64,000 nucleotides of DNA from Parvibaculum indicum. GTDB lineage: Bacteria; Pseudomonadota; Alphaproteobacteria; Parvibaculales; Parvibaculaceae. This document shows positions 44,729-53,650 of this stretch, in pieces (within the stretch, counting starts at the first letter, position 1; the number at the start of each line of letters is the position of its first letter). The notes beneath the pieces were generated by a model. The model ran no database searches. It saw only the letters and a program-made list of their open reading frames with translations, and was not told the origin of the DNA. The stretch is from positions 1 to 64,000 of the forward strand of contig NZ_JAASQO010000007.1 of NCBI RefSeq assembly GCF_011762095.1, read 5' to 3'. The translations under genes and the position numbers were made by a program.

Positions 44729-44734
44729 AGAAAA

Positions 44735-44852
44735 ACGGCGTCATCCCGGGGTGACACTGAAAAAACCGTCATTGCGAGCGCAAGCGAAGCAATCCAGTGC
44801 GTCGCGGCAAAGCGTGGATTGCGTCGTCGGCTGACGCCTCCTCGCAATGACG
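44735..44852. repeat. R3 unit plus inverted pair of R1 repeats
   Basis: The gap between convergent moaB and the methyltransferase gene contains a short GTCATCCCGGGGTGAC palindrome and two R1 units facing each other (CGTCATTGCGAGC at 44767 and CTCGCAATGACG ending at 44852). The whole 44767-44852 stretch can fold into one large hairpin and probably terminates transcription. Confidence 0.82.
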
Positions 44853-44857
44853 TGCTC

Positions 44858-45619
44858 CTACTCCGCCCGCGTCATCACATAGAACACGTATGAAAACTCG
44901 CCGAGGAAGCGCTCGGCGATGTCGATCTCGCGATACATCTCGTTGAAGACGGCCTTTGCCTCTTCCACGCCTTCATACGCGCCCCAGCTTTTGCGGATTT
45001 CGTCCTTCATCGGCGCGTAGTAGTCCGCGAACCAGTCCTCTTTCGGCAGCACGGTGGTCGCGACGACGCGATAGCCCGCGCGCTTTGCCGCTTCCTTGTT
45101 GGTCGCGACCGTTCCCATGCCCGGATACATTTCGCGCCAATAGTCCCAGGCTTCGGGCGAGGGCGTATCGGTCAGCCAGGTGAGTTCGGAAACGACGCAG
45201 GCGCCCGTCGGCTTCAGGTGCCGCCGCCACGCCTTCAAGCCTGCCTCGAAGCCCATCAGATAGATCGCGCCTTCCGACCAGATGAGGTCGAACGCGCCGT
45301 CGCCGAAGGGCAGTTCTTCCATGTCGGCGCGCTTCACGGTGAGCCGCTCCTCCGGCACCTCTTCGGCCACCGCGCGCTCATGCAGCTTGTCCAGAAAGGG
45401 CTCGAAAAGATCGACCGCCGTGACACGGCCTTGCGTGAGCGCCAGCAGGTCGAAGGCTTCCGGCCCCTGCCCGCAGCCCACATCGAGGATTTCCGGCGCG
45501 GGCGGCAGCTCCGGCACCAGCGCGAAGGCTTCCGCCGTCGCGCGCGCACTGCCCGGCCCGTTCCTCGGCAGCTTCAACTGGATATCGAGAAACAGTTTGA
45601 AGGGATCGATATCGCTCAT
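44858..45619 (-). CDS. Class I SAM-dependent methyltransferase
   Basis: The 253-residue protein has motif I EILDVGCGQGPEAFDLLAL (about 43-61), an acidic RADMEELPFGDGAFDLIWSEG segment and LKPTGACVVSE, a standard class I methyltransferase of the ubiE/small-molecule type. The substrate is unknown. Its start overlaps the stop of a TIGR04282-type glycosyltransferase gene by 4 bases, so it belongs to a three-gene leftward unit. It lacks the cysteine set of arsenite methyltransferase (ArsM). Confidence 0.82.
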   Translation of the reverse strand: MSDIDPFKLFLDIQLKLPRNGPGSARATAEAFALVPELPPAPEILDVGCGQGPEAFDLLALTQGRVTAVDLFEPFLDKLHERAVAEEVPEERLTVKRADMEELPFGDGAFDLIWSEGAIYLMGFEAGLKAWRRHLKPTGACVVSELTWLTDTPSPEAWDYWREMYPGMGTVATNKEAAKRAGYRVVATTVLPKEDWFADYYAPMKDEIRKSWGAYEGVEEAKAVFNEMYREIDIAERFLGEFSYVFYVMTRAE

Positions 45620-46227
45620 GTGTTCGTCTGTCTTTCGCTCTCTTTCCAGCGGCGGTAATCCGCGCCGGTGTCGATGTCGTTCAGCGTGTCGATCAGGGCG
45701 AGCGTCAGCCCCGCCTTGTCGATATTCGCGCGCGTATCGGCCAGCGTGTTTTCGCTCGACCAGCGTACGCCCTGAAAAATCTCCGCCACGCGCGGAAAGC
45801 GCTTCATGCCGACAAGCCAGTAGCCGCCATCCTCCGCCGGTCCGAGCACGGTATCGGCGCGGCCCAGTGCCTCAAAGGCGCGGGCGATATGATCGCGCGT
45901 AATGCCGGGAATGTCGCCGCCGATAATCACCGCCGGGCCCGGCGGCAGGTCGCGGAAAAGCCGCCCCATCCGGTCGCCGAGATCGCCGCCGCCTTGCGCG
46001 ATGCGCGGCACGCCGTCCGGCCAGACGCCCGTCTCATGCACGGCGCGGTCGGGCGTCAGGGCGAGCACGGTCTGCCAGCGCGGATCCGGCGCGACGCGGC
46101 GCAGCAGATCGCCGCATGTCCGGCGGAAAAAGGCGAGCGCGGCCACATCGCCGATCTCGCGGGCAAGGCGGGTCTTTACCCGGCCCAGACGCGGCGCCTT
46201 GGCCATGACGACAAGCTGCCTGTCCAT
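45616..46227 (-). CDS. TIGR04282-type (DUF2064) glycosyltransferase
   Basis: The 203-residue protein starts VVMAKAPRLGRVKTRLAREIG and contains IIGGDIPGITRDHIARAFEAL and DTVLGPAEDGGYWLVGMK, the conserved parts of the DUF2064/TIGR04282 family. These nucleotidyl/glycosyl transferases often occur with TIGR04283 proteins in arsenosugar or related clusters. The gene overlaps the methyltransferase gene by 4 bases and follows the TIGR04283-like gene by 12. No arsS or arsM is nearby, so the actual product is uncertain. Confidence 0.85.
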   Translation of the reverse strand: MDRQLVVMAKAPRLGRVKTRLAREIGDVAALAFFRRTCGDLLRRVAPDPRWQTVLALTPDRAVHETGVWPDGVPRIAQGGGDLGDRMGRLFRDLPPGPAVIIGGDIPGITRDHIARAFEALGRADTVLGPAEDGGYWLVGMKRFPRVAEIFQGVRWSSENTLADTRANIDKAGLTLALIDTLNDIDTGADYRRWKESERQTNT

Positions 46228-46239
46228 GAGCCGTTCCGT

Positions 46240-46935
46240 CTACTGATAGATACGGGCGATCAGCCGGGGCGGCACGCGCAGATAATAGAGCGTGAGGCAG
46301 GCGAAGTTGCGCAGGATGCGCGCGGCGAAACCGTCCTTTATATAGCGGTCCGGGCTGGTGACGGCGCGCGAGCGCAGCATCACCAGGCGCCGCCTGCCGA
46401 TCCGGCGCACGAAATCCACATCCTCCATCAGCGGCATGTCGCGATAGCCGCCGAGCTTTTCATACAGCCGCCGGTTGATGAGGAGACCCTGATCGCCATA
46501 GGGCAGGCGCAGGATCGCGCAGCGCAGCGCGACGATGCTTTCCAGAAAGCGCGCCCAGCCCGAAAAATCGTCCAGCGTGAAACGGAACGCGGCGGCGATC
46601 TCGGAGCTGCGGAAACGCCCCGCCTCCACCTGTTCCAGAAATTTCGACACTTCTTCGTCCCAGCCGGTTTCCAGCACCGTGTCGGCATGGAGGAAGAGCA
46701 GCCAGTCGCCCTTCGCCTCCCGCGCGCCGGCGGCAAGCTGGGGGCCCCGCCCCCGCTCGCCCGTCACCAGATGGGCGCCCGCCGCCTCCACCACGTCCAG
46801 CGTGCCGTCGGTGGAGCCGCCGTCGGAAACGACGACTTCCTTCACACGGCCGCGCACCACCGCGCCCACCAGCGGGAACATGGCGCGGGGCAATTCGTCT
46901 TCGGCATTCAGGGTCGGGATGATCACGCTCAACAT
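46240..46935 (-). CDS. TIGR04283-type family 2 glycosyltransferase
   Basis: The 231-residue protein is a GT-A family 2 glycosyltransferase: LSVIIPTLNAEDELPRAM, VVVSDGGSTDGTLDV, the metal-binding FLHADTVLE, and a C-terminal MEDVDFVRRIGRR segment. It matches the TIGR04283 type. The start is ATG 46935; a TTG three codons upstream is possible. It is the first gene of the leftward unit with TIGR04282 and the methyltransferase, and is divergent from the radical SAM gene. Confidence 0.87.
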   Translation of the reverse strand: MLSVIIPTLNAEDELPRAMFPLVGAVVRGRVKEVVVSDGGSTDGTLDVVEAAGAHLVTGERGRGPQLAAGAREAKGDWLLFLHADTVLETGWDEEVSKFLEQVEAGRFRSSEIAAAFRFTLDDFSGWARFLESIVALRCAILRLPYGDQGLLINRRLYEKLGGYRDMPLMEDVDFVRRIGRRRLVMLRSRAVTSPDRYIKDGFAARILRNFACLTLYYLRVPPRLIARIYQ

Positions 46936-46997
46936 GCGAGCCAATTAGCCATGGAGCGTAGTCACACTGCAAGGAAACTGTCCCCTTCCGGATAAAT

Positions 46998-47012
46998 GTT
47001 CTTGTTCTGCTC
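46998..47012 (+). promoter_or_regulatory. Possible degenerate SOS (LexA) box
   Basis: GTTC-N7-GCTC has one mismatch from the alphaproteobacterial LexA box GTTC-N7-GTTC. It lies 24 bases before the start of the radical SAM gene. Additional GTTC copies at 47004 and 47017 have wrong spacing. Weak evidence. Confidence 0.2.
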
Positions 47013-47035
47013 TCTCGTTCTGCTAGGATTTCCTC

Positions 47036-48241
47036 ATGACGATGAGTCGCCACATAGCGCGTCCCGGCCGCACCGCCCGTCCCCACGCCAATTCCCCGAT
47101 TGGCTCCAAGGCGGTGGCGCGGCCGTCCCGGCTCCCCAACGCCCCGTCCCCCGTACCCCAAGGCGTGAGCGAGCCCAACCTGCCCCCCGACGGCCGCCGT
47201 GGCCGGGGCGCGCTTACCAACCGCCCGGGCCGGTTCGAGCCGCGCGGCTATGAGCTGGAAGACGATGGTTGGGACGGGCTTTCCTCGGTCCCCGCGCTGA
47301 AGACGGAAGTCACCGTCGAACATGCCAAGACCATCATCTCGCGCAACCGGTCGCCGGATATTTCCTTCGACCGCTCGATCAATCCCTATCGGGGCTGCGA
47401 GCATGGCTGCGTCTACTGCTTCGCCCGGCCGACCCATGCCTATATGGGGCTGTCGGCCGGGCTCGATTTCGAGAGCCGCCTTTTCGCCAAGCCCAATGCG
47501 GCGGAGCTTCTGGCGCGCGAGCTGTCCAGGCCCGGCTATGAGGTGCGCCCCATCGCCATCGGCACCAATACCGATCCCTATCAGCCGATCGAGCAGCGCT
47601 ACCGCGTCACGCGCTCCATCCTCGAAGTGCTTTCGGCCTATCACCACCCCGTCACCATCGTGACGAAATCCGCGCGGGTGACGCGCGATCTCGACATCCT
47701 CGCCGACATGGCGACGCGCAATCTCGTCAAGGTCGCGATCTCCGTGACGACGCTGGACGCGACCCTCGCCCGCAAGATGGAGCCGCGCGCCTCCACGCCC
47801 TCCAAACGCATGGAAGCGCTTTCCATGCTGTCGGAAGCGGGCGTGCCGACGGGCGTCATGGTCGCCCCCGTCATCCCCGCGCTGAACGACAGCGAGATCG
47901 AGCGCATATTGCAGGGCGCGGCCCATGCCGGCGTCGCGCAGGCCGGTTTCGTCCTCTTGCGCCTGCCGCTCGAAATCGCCGACCTCTTCAAGGAATGGCT
48001 CAACGAAAACGTGCCGGACAGCGCCGAGCGCGTCATGTCCCTCATCCGCCAGATGCGCGGCGGCAAGGAATACGATGCCGAATGGGGAAGCCGCATGAGA
48101 GGCACCGGCCCCTACGCCTGGCAGATCGGCCGCCGCTTCGAAATCGCCGCCCGCAAATTGGGGCTCAACAGGATCGGGACCGATCTCGACTGCGACCGGT
48201 TCACGGTGCCGGGACGAGGCAAGCAGCTCGAATTGCTGTGA
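47036..48241 (+). CDS. Radical SAM protein, PA0069/SplB-like
   Basis: The 401-residue protein has a basic, proline-rich N-terminus (about 1-75), then the radical SAM cysteines in NPYRGCEHGCVYCFARPTH (C-X3-C-X2-C, about 119-126). This belongs to the PA0069 family, related to spore photoproduct lyase, but no DNA-repair role has been shown. IGTNTDPYQPIE is a further family motif. Start at ATG 47036 or 47042. A cluster of repeats, not another gene, follows before rnhB. Confidence 0.87.
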   Translation: MTMSRHIARPGRTARPHANSPIGSKAVARPSRLPNAPSPVPQGVSEPNLPPDGRRGRGALTNRPGRFEPRGYELEDDGWDGLSSVPALKTEVTVEHAKTIISRNRSPDISFDRSINPYRGCEHGCVYCFARPTHAYMGLSAGLDFESRLFAKPNAAELLARELSRPGYEVRPIAIGTNTDPYQPIEQRYRVTRSILEVLSAYHHPVTIVTKSARVTRDLDILADMATRNLVKVAISVTTLDATLARKMEPRASTPSKRMEALSMLSEAGVPTGVMVAPVIPALNDSEIERILQGAAHAGVAQAGFVLLRLPLEIADLFKEWLNENVPDSAERVMSLIRQMRGGKEYDAEWGSRMRGTGPYAWQIGRRFEIAARKLGLNRIGTDLDCDRFTVPGRGKQLELL

Positions 48242-48249
48242 GGCCCTTC

Positions 48250-48710
48250 AGCCGTCATGCCGGGCTCGCCCCGGCATCCATACCGACTCCGAATAACGGA
48301 ACACCTTCCACATGGACCCCGGATCAAGTCCGGGGTGACGGTCTCTGGATTTGGCAAAGCCCCGCAACGAGTGCCGGGACGACACCGAGTTTTTGACGCT
48401 TTCCGAAAACACAACAAAGACTGTCATCCTGGCACATGCCGGGGCCCAGGGGCCGCGGACACCGGACGTACCGCCCATGGATCCCGGGACAAGCCCGGGA
48501 CGACGCCGAGTTTTTGACACTTTCCGAAAACACAACAAAGGCTGTCATCCCGGCGAAAGCCGGGACCCACTCGCTTTTCCCCAGCCCGCCTAAGTCGTTT
48601 AGGGCACTTCGGAACATGCAAGGCACAATCCAATCGCACCTCATCCATATGCCGCGCCGCCAATGGGTCCCGGCTTTCGCCGGGATGACACGGAGAGGGA
48701 ATCTACGGAT
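48250..48710. repeat. Dense cluster of R3 palindromic repeats with a 56-base direct duplication
   Basis: This 512-base gap before rnhB is almost entirely repeats of the R3 type (GTCATCCCGGCGAAAGCC...GGGACCCA and its complement; ACCCCGGATCAAGTCCGGGG). Two 56-base blocks, 48374-48429 and 48495-48550, are near-identical direct copies (both contain TTTCCGAAAACACAACAAAG) 121 bases apart. No coding sequence is supported; all open frames here are translations of the repeats. Confidence 0.9.
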
Positions 48711-48753
48711 AGAGTGATTGAGGTTTTACATTCCACATCACAAACTCCGCTCC

Positions 48754-49464
48754 ATGCCCCGCCCCGCCAAACCGAAAACCACTTTCACCCCCGACTTCGC
48801 CTTCGAGGAAGAAGCCGGCGCGCCGCAGGTGATTGTCTGCGGCGTGGACGAGGCCGGTCGCGGCCCGCTGGCGGGGCCTGTCGTCGCCGCCGCCGTCATT
48901 CTCGATCCCGCGCATCTGCCGCCCGGCCTCGACGATTCCAAAAAGCTCACCGCGAAGAAGCGCGAGGCGCTTTACGGCCTCATCCGCGCCCAGGCGCAGG
49001 TCGGGGTCGGCATGGCGAGCGTCGAGGAAATCGACCGCATCAACATTCTCGCCGCCTCCATGCTGGCGATGTCCCGCGCGGTGGCGGCGCTGCCCTCAGC
49101 CCCCGCCCATGCCCTTATCGACGGCAACCGCTCGCCGGAGCTTGCCTGCCCCGCCACGCCCGTCGTCAAAGGCGACAGCCGGTCGCTCTCCATCGCGGCG
49201 GCCTCCATTGTCGCCAAGGTCACGCGCGACCGGATGATGATCGAGATGGCCGCCGAATTTCCGGCTTACGGATTCGAGCGGCATATGGGCTACGGCACGA
49301 AGCAGCACCTCGATGCGCTCGAAAATGCCGGTCCCTGCCCGCATCACCGCAAAAGTTTCGCGCCCGTCGCCGCGCTCCTAACTCAAGATATTGAGTCCGC
49401 CGAGTCCCGAGAGACTCGATTTAGTGTCTCCGAATCCGTTAACCCCTTGATTCCACAAAAATAA
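48754..49464 (+). CDS. rnhB: Ribonuclease HII
   Basis: RnhB removes ribonucleotides from DNA. The 236-residue protein has [19 protein letters not shown] with the first catalytic D-E pair, then [20 protein letters not shown] with the third acidic residue, [21 protein letters not shown] and [13 protein letters not shown] 48754 (MPRPAKP) is used; a TTG 36 bases upstream is weaker. The last 28 residues after VAAL do not look like RNase HII, are AT-richer, and coincide with GANTC sites of the ccrM control region. Confidence 0.93.
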   Translation: MPRPAKPKTTFTPDFAFEEEAGAPQVIVCGVDEAGRGPLAGPVVAAAVILDPAHLPPGLDDSKKLTAKKREALYGLIRAQAQVGVGMASVEEIDRINILAASMLAMSRAVAALPSAPAHALIDGNRSPELACPATPVVKGDSRSLSIAAASIVAKVTRDRMMIEMAAEFPAYGFERHMGYGTKQHLDALENAGPCPHHRKSFAPVAALLTQDIESAESRETRFSVSESVNPLIPQK

Positions 49465-49493
49465 TTGACGCCGATTCGCGACCTCGCCATGAT
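49393..49493 (+). promoter_or_regulatory. ccrM control region: six GANTC sites and a sigma-70-like promoter
   Basis: GANTC sites start at 49393, 49402, 49413, 49432, 49449 and 49473. TTGACG (49465-49470), a 17-base spacer and CATGAT (49488-49493) form a plausible promoter, with the last GANTC inside the spacer. The first five sites overlap the 3' end of rnhB. CcrM methylates GANTC, so autoregulation by methylation is likely. Confidence 0.7.
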
Positions 49494-49520
49494 CGCCGGC
49501 TCCAACGGGGCGACATGTAG

Positions 49521-50636
<1,116 letters not shown>

Positions 50637-50639
50637 TCC

Positions 50640-50960
50640 TCATTTGTCATTGCCGGGCCCGACCCGGCAATCCAGCGCAACAATGCGCGGCACGCGCCGC
50701 TCTGGATGCCCGGATCAAGTCCGGGCATGACAAAAAAGAATGTCATCCCGGCGAAAGCCGGGACCCAATCCACGTTTCAGCGCGTTGTGACGCGAGTGGA
50801 TCCCGGGAACAAGTCCCGGGATGAAAATGTATTTTGTGGTTACAGCAGAAAATCAAAAAGCTCTGCGTCGTCCCGGCACTCGTTGCCGGACCCATTAGCG
50901 CAGCGGTGTATCGTCGAGGCGAGTGGGTCCCGGCTTTCGCCGGGATGACAGCCATTGTTG
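50640..50960. repeat. Cluster of R3-type palindromic repeats
   Basis: The gap between convergent ccrM and mutY is filled by at least five hairpin units: CATTGCCGGG...CCGGCAATCC, GCCCGGATCAAGTCCGGGC, GTCATCCCGGCGAAAGCC with GGGACCCA, TCCCGGGAACAAGTCCCGGG and GGGTCCCGGCTTTCGCC with GGGATGACA. No gene is present. They probably terminate transcription from both sides. Confidence 0.88.
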
Positions 50961-50963
50961 TAG

Positions 50964-52097
50964 CTACTTCCCCTTGAACAAAGGCCCCGCATCCGGCGCG
51001 GCATGCGCGGCGGCCTTTTTCATCACGGTCGGCAGGGCCTGCGCGTCCAGCTCCTCCTCCGGCACCCAGAGCCCCTCGGCCTTTTTCGCCTCGCGCGCGC
51101 CCACTTCGGCCACGAAGATCGCAAGCTGAAGGTGGAAATGCGTAAAGGTGTGTTCGACGAGCCCCGGCACACGCGCCCATTTCGCCGTCACCGGCGCGGC
51201 TTCCAACAAAACGTCCTCGTCGATCTCGGCTTGCGTCCACTCCGTCGTCGGCACTTCCAGCATGCCGCCCAGCAGCCCCTTGTCGGGCCGGCGGCGCAAG
51301 AGCACCTCGCCCTTCCCGTTCCTTAGATAGAAGCAGGCGCCGCGCCGCGTGGGCCGCGCCTTTTTCGGTGCGCGGCGCGGCAGCGTTTCGGCGATGCCCT
51401 TCTCGAAGGCCAGACACCCTTGCGACACCGGACAGCGATTGCAGGACGGGCTTTTGGGACTGCATATCGTCGCGCCCAGATCCATCATCGCCTGCGCGAA
51501 ATCGCCGGGGCGTTCGTCGGGCGTCAGTGTCTCGGCGGCGGGACGGATTTCCTTCTTGGCGTCGGGCAGCGGCGTTTCGATGGCGAAGAGCCGCGCCACC
51601 ACGCGCTCCACATTGCCGTCCACCACGGTCGCCTTGCGGTCGAAGGCGATGGCGGCGATCGCCGCGGCCGTATAGGGCCCGATGCCCGGCAGCGCCTTCA
51701 GCCCTTCCTCGGTGTCGGGAAAGCGCCCGTCATGCTCGTCCGCCACCCTGATGGCGCAGGCATGGAGGTTCCGCGCGCGGGAGTAGTAGCCGAGCCCTGC
51801 CCAGGCCTCCATCACCTTGTCGCGCGGCGCGGCGGCGAGGCTTTCCACATCCGGCCAGCGGCTCACGAAATCGCGGAAATAGGGGCCGACGGTCGCCACC
51901 GTCGTCTGCTGGAGCATGATCTCGGACAGCCAGACGCGATAGGGGTCCGCCCGTGCGCCCCTGTCGCGGGCCCCCTTTTGTTTTTTGGGCGGCCGCACCC
52001 GCCAGGGCAGGTCGCGCGCATGCACGTCGTACCAGGCGAGCAGCCTTTCGCCGACGCTCTCCCGTTTCCCGCCCTTTTTTGCCGCTTTTGCTGCCAT
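50964..52097 (-). CDS. mutY: A/G-specific adenine glycosylase
   Basis: MutY removes adenine opposite 8-oxoguanine. The 377-residue protein has LPWRVRP and YRVWLSEIMLQQTTVATV near the N-terminus, the HhH motif LPGIGPYTAAAIAAIAFD with the catalytic aspartate in VVDGNVERV, and the 4Fe-4S loop CSPKSPSCNRCPVSQGC (C-X6-C-X2-C-X5-C). The C-terminal Nudix-like OG-recognition domain follows (LLRRRPDKGLLGGMLEVPT). It is divergent from dciA. Confidence 0.95.
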   Translation of the reverse strand: MAAKAAKKGGKRESVGERLLAWYDVHARDLPWRVRPPKKQKGARDRGARADPYRVWLSEIMLQQTTVATVGPYFRDFVSRWPDVESLAAAPRDKVMEAWAGLGYYSRARNLHACAIRVADEHDGRFPDTEEGLKALPGIGPYTAAAIAAIAFDRKATVVDGNVERVVARLFAIETPLPDAKKEIRPAAETLTPDERPGDFAQAMMDLGATICSPKSPSCNRCPVSQGCLAFEKGIAETLPRRAPKKARPTRRGACFYLRNGKGEVLLRRRPDKGLLGGMLEVPTTEWTQAEIDEDVLLEAAPVTAKWARVPGLVEHTFTHFHLQLAIFVAEVGAREAKKAEGLWVPEEELDAQALPTVMKKAAAHAAPDAGPLFKGK

Positions 52098-52179
52098 GCC
52101 TTCATATGTCGTTTCGAGGGCGTTCCCGTCAAACGATCCGGCGGGCAGGCCTTACGAAAGGGAGATGTGCGTAAGAAGC

Positions 52180-52190
52180 GATTCCGAGTC
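52180..52190. promoter_or_regulatory. Two adjacent GANTC sites in the mutY-dciA leader
   Basis: GATTC (52180-52184) and GAGTC (52186-52190) lie 13 bases before the dciA start. They are substrates for the CcrM enzyme encoded 1.5 kb away. No clear promoter is visible. Confidence 0.55.
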
Positions 52191-52202
52191 AGAATGCGCG
52201 CC

Positions 52203-52730
52203 ATGAACGAGTTGCTGGGAGATAAGGTCGCCTCCAGGCGCTATGCCCCCGCGCCCATCGGCGGGCGGGTGATGGCGGCCGCGCGCGACGCCTTCAAGAA
52301 GCGTGGCTTTGCGCAGGTGCAGATCCTCTCCCATTGGCCGGAAATCGTGGGCGAGACGCTGGCGGAATATTGCGCGCCGGAAAAGCTCGCCTTTCCGCGC
52401 TTCTCGAAGGATGAAAAGCAGAAAGGGCCCTCCACCGGCGCGGTGCTGACCTTGCGCGTGGAAGGCCCCGCCGCGGTCGAGATCAAGCATCTGGAACCCC
52501 AGATCGTCTCCCGCATCAACGCATATTATGGGTATGACGCGGTCGCCCGGCTGAAACTCGTGCAGGGCCCGCTGCCGCATAAACCCGTCCGCAAGCGCCG
52601 GAAAATCAGGGCGCTGACGCCGGACGAACGAAAGAAGCTCGCTCAAGAGCTTGAATCGATAGAGGAAACGCCTCTCAGGGGAGCGCTGGCCCGGCTGGGC
52701 GAGCGGGTGATCGGAGCCCATAAGCGCTGA
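52203..52730 (+). CDS. dciA: DciA-like (DUF721) helicase-loading protein
   Basis: The 175-residue protein contains a DUF721 domain: VQILSHWPEIVGETLAEYCA, then VLTLRVEGPAAVEIKHLEPQ, IVSRINAYYGYDAVARLKL, with a basic C-terminus (RKRRKIRALTPDERKKL). DciA proteins load the replicative helicase DnaB in bacteria without DnaC. Start at ATG 52203; ATG 52194 is possible. The order mutY-dciA-dsb-smc is one I recall as conserved in Alphaproteobacteria. Confidence 0.85.
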   Translation: MNELLGDKVASRRYAPAPIGGRVMAAARDAFKKRGFAQVQILSHWPEIVGETLAEYCAPEKLAFPRFSKDEKQKGPSTGAVLTLRVEGPAAVEIKHLEPQIVSRINAYYGYDAVARLKLVQGPLPHKPVRKRRKIRALTPDERKKLAQELESIEETPLRGALARLGERVIGAHKR

Positions 52731-52773
52731 ACGCGAGTCCCGATTCTCGTCTGATGGCAACAGAAAGGATTCG

Positions 52774-52802
52774 TTGAGGGGGCCCCTCAAGGCCGCCATA
52801 AT
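52774..52802 (+). promoter_or_regulatory. dsb-smc promoter with a perfect 17-bp palindrome
   Basis: TTGAGG (52774-52779), a 17-base spacer and CATAAT (52797-52802) form a good sigma-70-like promoter 28 bases before the GTG start. TTGAGGGG-G-CCCCTCAA (52774-52790) is a perfect 8-bp inverted repeat covering the -35 box and half the spacer. Three GANTC sites (52735, 52742, 52768) lie just upstream. No T-run follows the palindrome, so an operator is likelier than a terminator. Confidence 0.55.
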
Positions 52803-52830
52803 ACGCAACATCTAGTGGGGACTAGCAGTC

Positions 52831-53580
52831 GTGAATCAAAATCGAGTTATCATCATCCTTGCCGCCGTCGTGGTGGTTTTGGGCCTTGGCTATCTCGCCT
52901 ACACCCAGTTCGGGGCTTCCGCGGAGGCCGAGCTGGCGTCGGCGGACGTCATGACGGCGGACAGCGCGCTGGAAAAGGAGCTTCTGGTTCCCGGCCCGCT
53001 CGGCGACATGACCATGGGCGAGAAGGACGCGCCGGTGGTCGTCATCGAATATTCCTCGATGACCTGCCCCCATTGCGCCGACTTCAACAACCAGACCTTC
53101 CCCGACCTGAAAAAGACCTATATCGACACCGGCAAGGTCTATTTCATTTCGCGGCCCTTCCCCTTCGACAGCGCGGCGACGGCGGCCTTCATGCTGGCCT
53201 TCTGCGCGGGCCCGGAGCGGTATTTCGGCTTTGTGGACGTGCTGTTCGAGCAGCAGCGCCAGTGGATCCTCGCAGACGATCCGATGGCCGCGCTGGAAAA
53301 GATCGCCCGGCAGGGCGGCTTCTCCAAGGAGCAGTTCCAGCAATGCATGCAGAACGGCGAGGTCTTCGACCATATTTCCAAGGTCGCCAAGCGCGGGGCG
53401 GAAGAGTTCAACATCCGCTCGACGCCCACCTTCTTCATCAACGGCCAGATGGTTCAGGGCTTCATGAGCTGGAAGGAGTTCCAGCCGCTGGTCGAAAAGG
53501 CGCTCGAGGGCAAGGACATCACCAAATCCGAGCCCGAAGGCGAGACGACGCCCCAGGACGAAGCGCCCGGGGAAGAATGA
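52831..53580 (+). CDS. DsbA-like thiol oxidoreductase, membrane-anchored
   Basis: The 249-residue protein has an N-terminal membrane helix (VIIILAAVVVVLGLGYLAY, about 6-24) and a periplasmic thioredoxin-fold DsbA domain with active site CPHC in SSMTCPHCADFNNQ (about 80) and the cis-proline strand RSTPTFFINGQMVQG. It should oxidise or isomerise disulfides in exported proteins. It starts at GTG 52831. A charged tail (EPEGETTPQDEAPGEE) ends the protein. It is followed 70 bases later by smc. Confidence 0.9.
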   Translation: MNQNRVIIILAAVVVVLGLGYLAYTQFGASAEAELASADVMTADSALEKELLVPGPLGDMTMGEKDAPVVVIEYSSMTCPHCADFNNQTFPDLKKTYIDTGKVYFISRPFPFDSAATAAFMLAFCAGPERYFGFVDVLFEQQRQWILADDPMAALEKIARQGGFSKEQFQQCMQNGEVFDHISKVAKRGAEEFNIRSTPTFFINGQMVQGFMSWKEFQPLVEKALEGKDITKSEPEGETTPQDEAPGEE

Positions 53581-53650
53581 TCGGCGGGGAGAGCGCGAAA
53601 GCGCGCCTCTCCCCTTTTTTCAACGCTAGAGAGACGAACGAGCAACGCAC

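Noticed and set aside
48250-48710. A possible CRISPR array
   Set aside because: Units are palindromic, irregularly spaced and not separated by unique spacers of constant length; no cas genes are near.
48242-48717. Short open frames with residues such as VPAFAGMT and PGLDPGS as small proteins
   Set aside because: These are translations of the R3 repeats, which give the same peptides in many unrelated positions.
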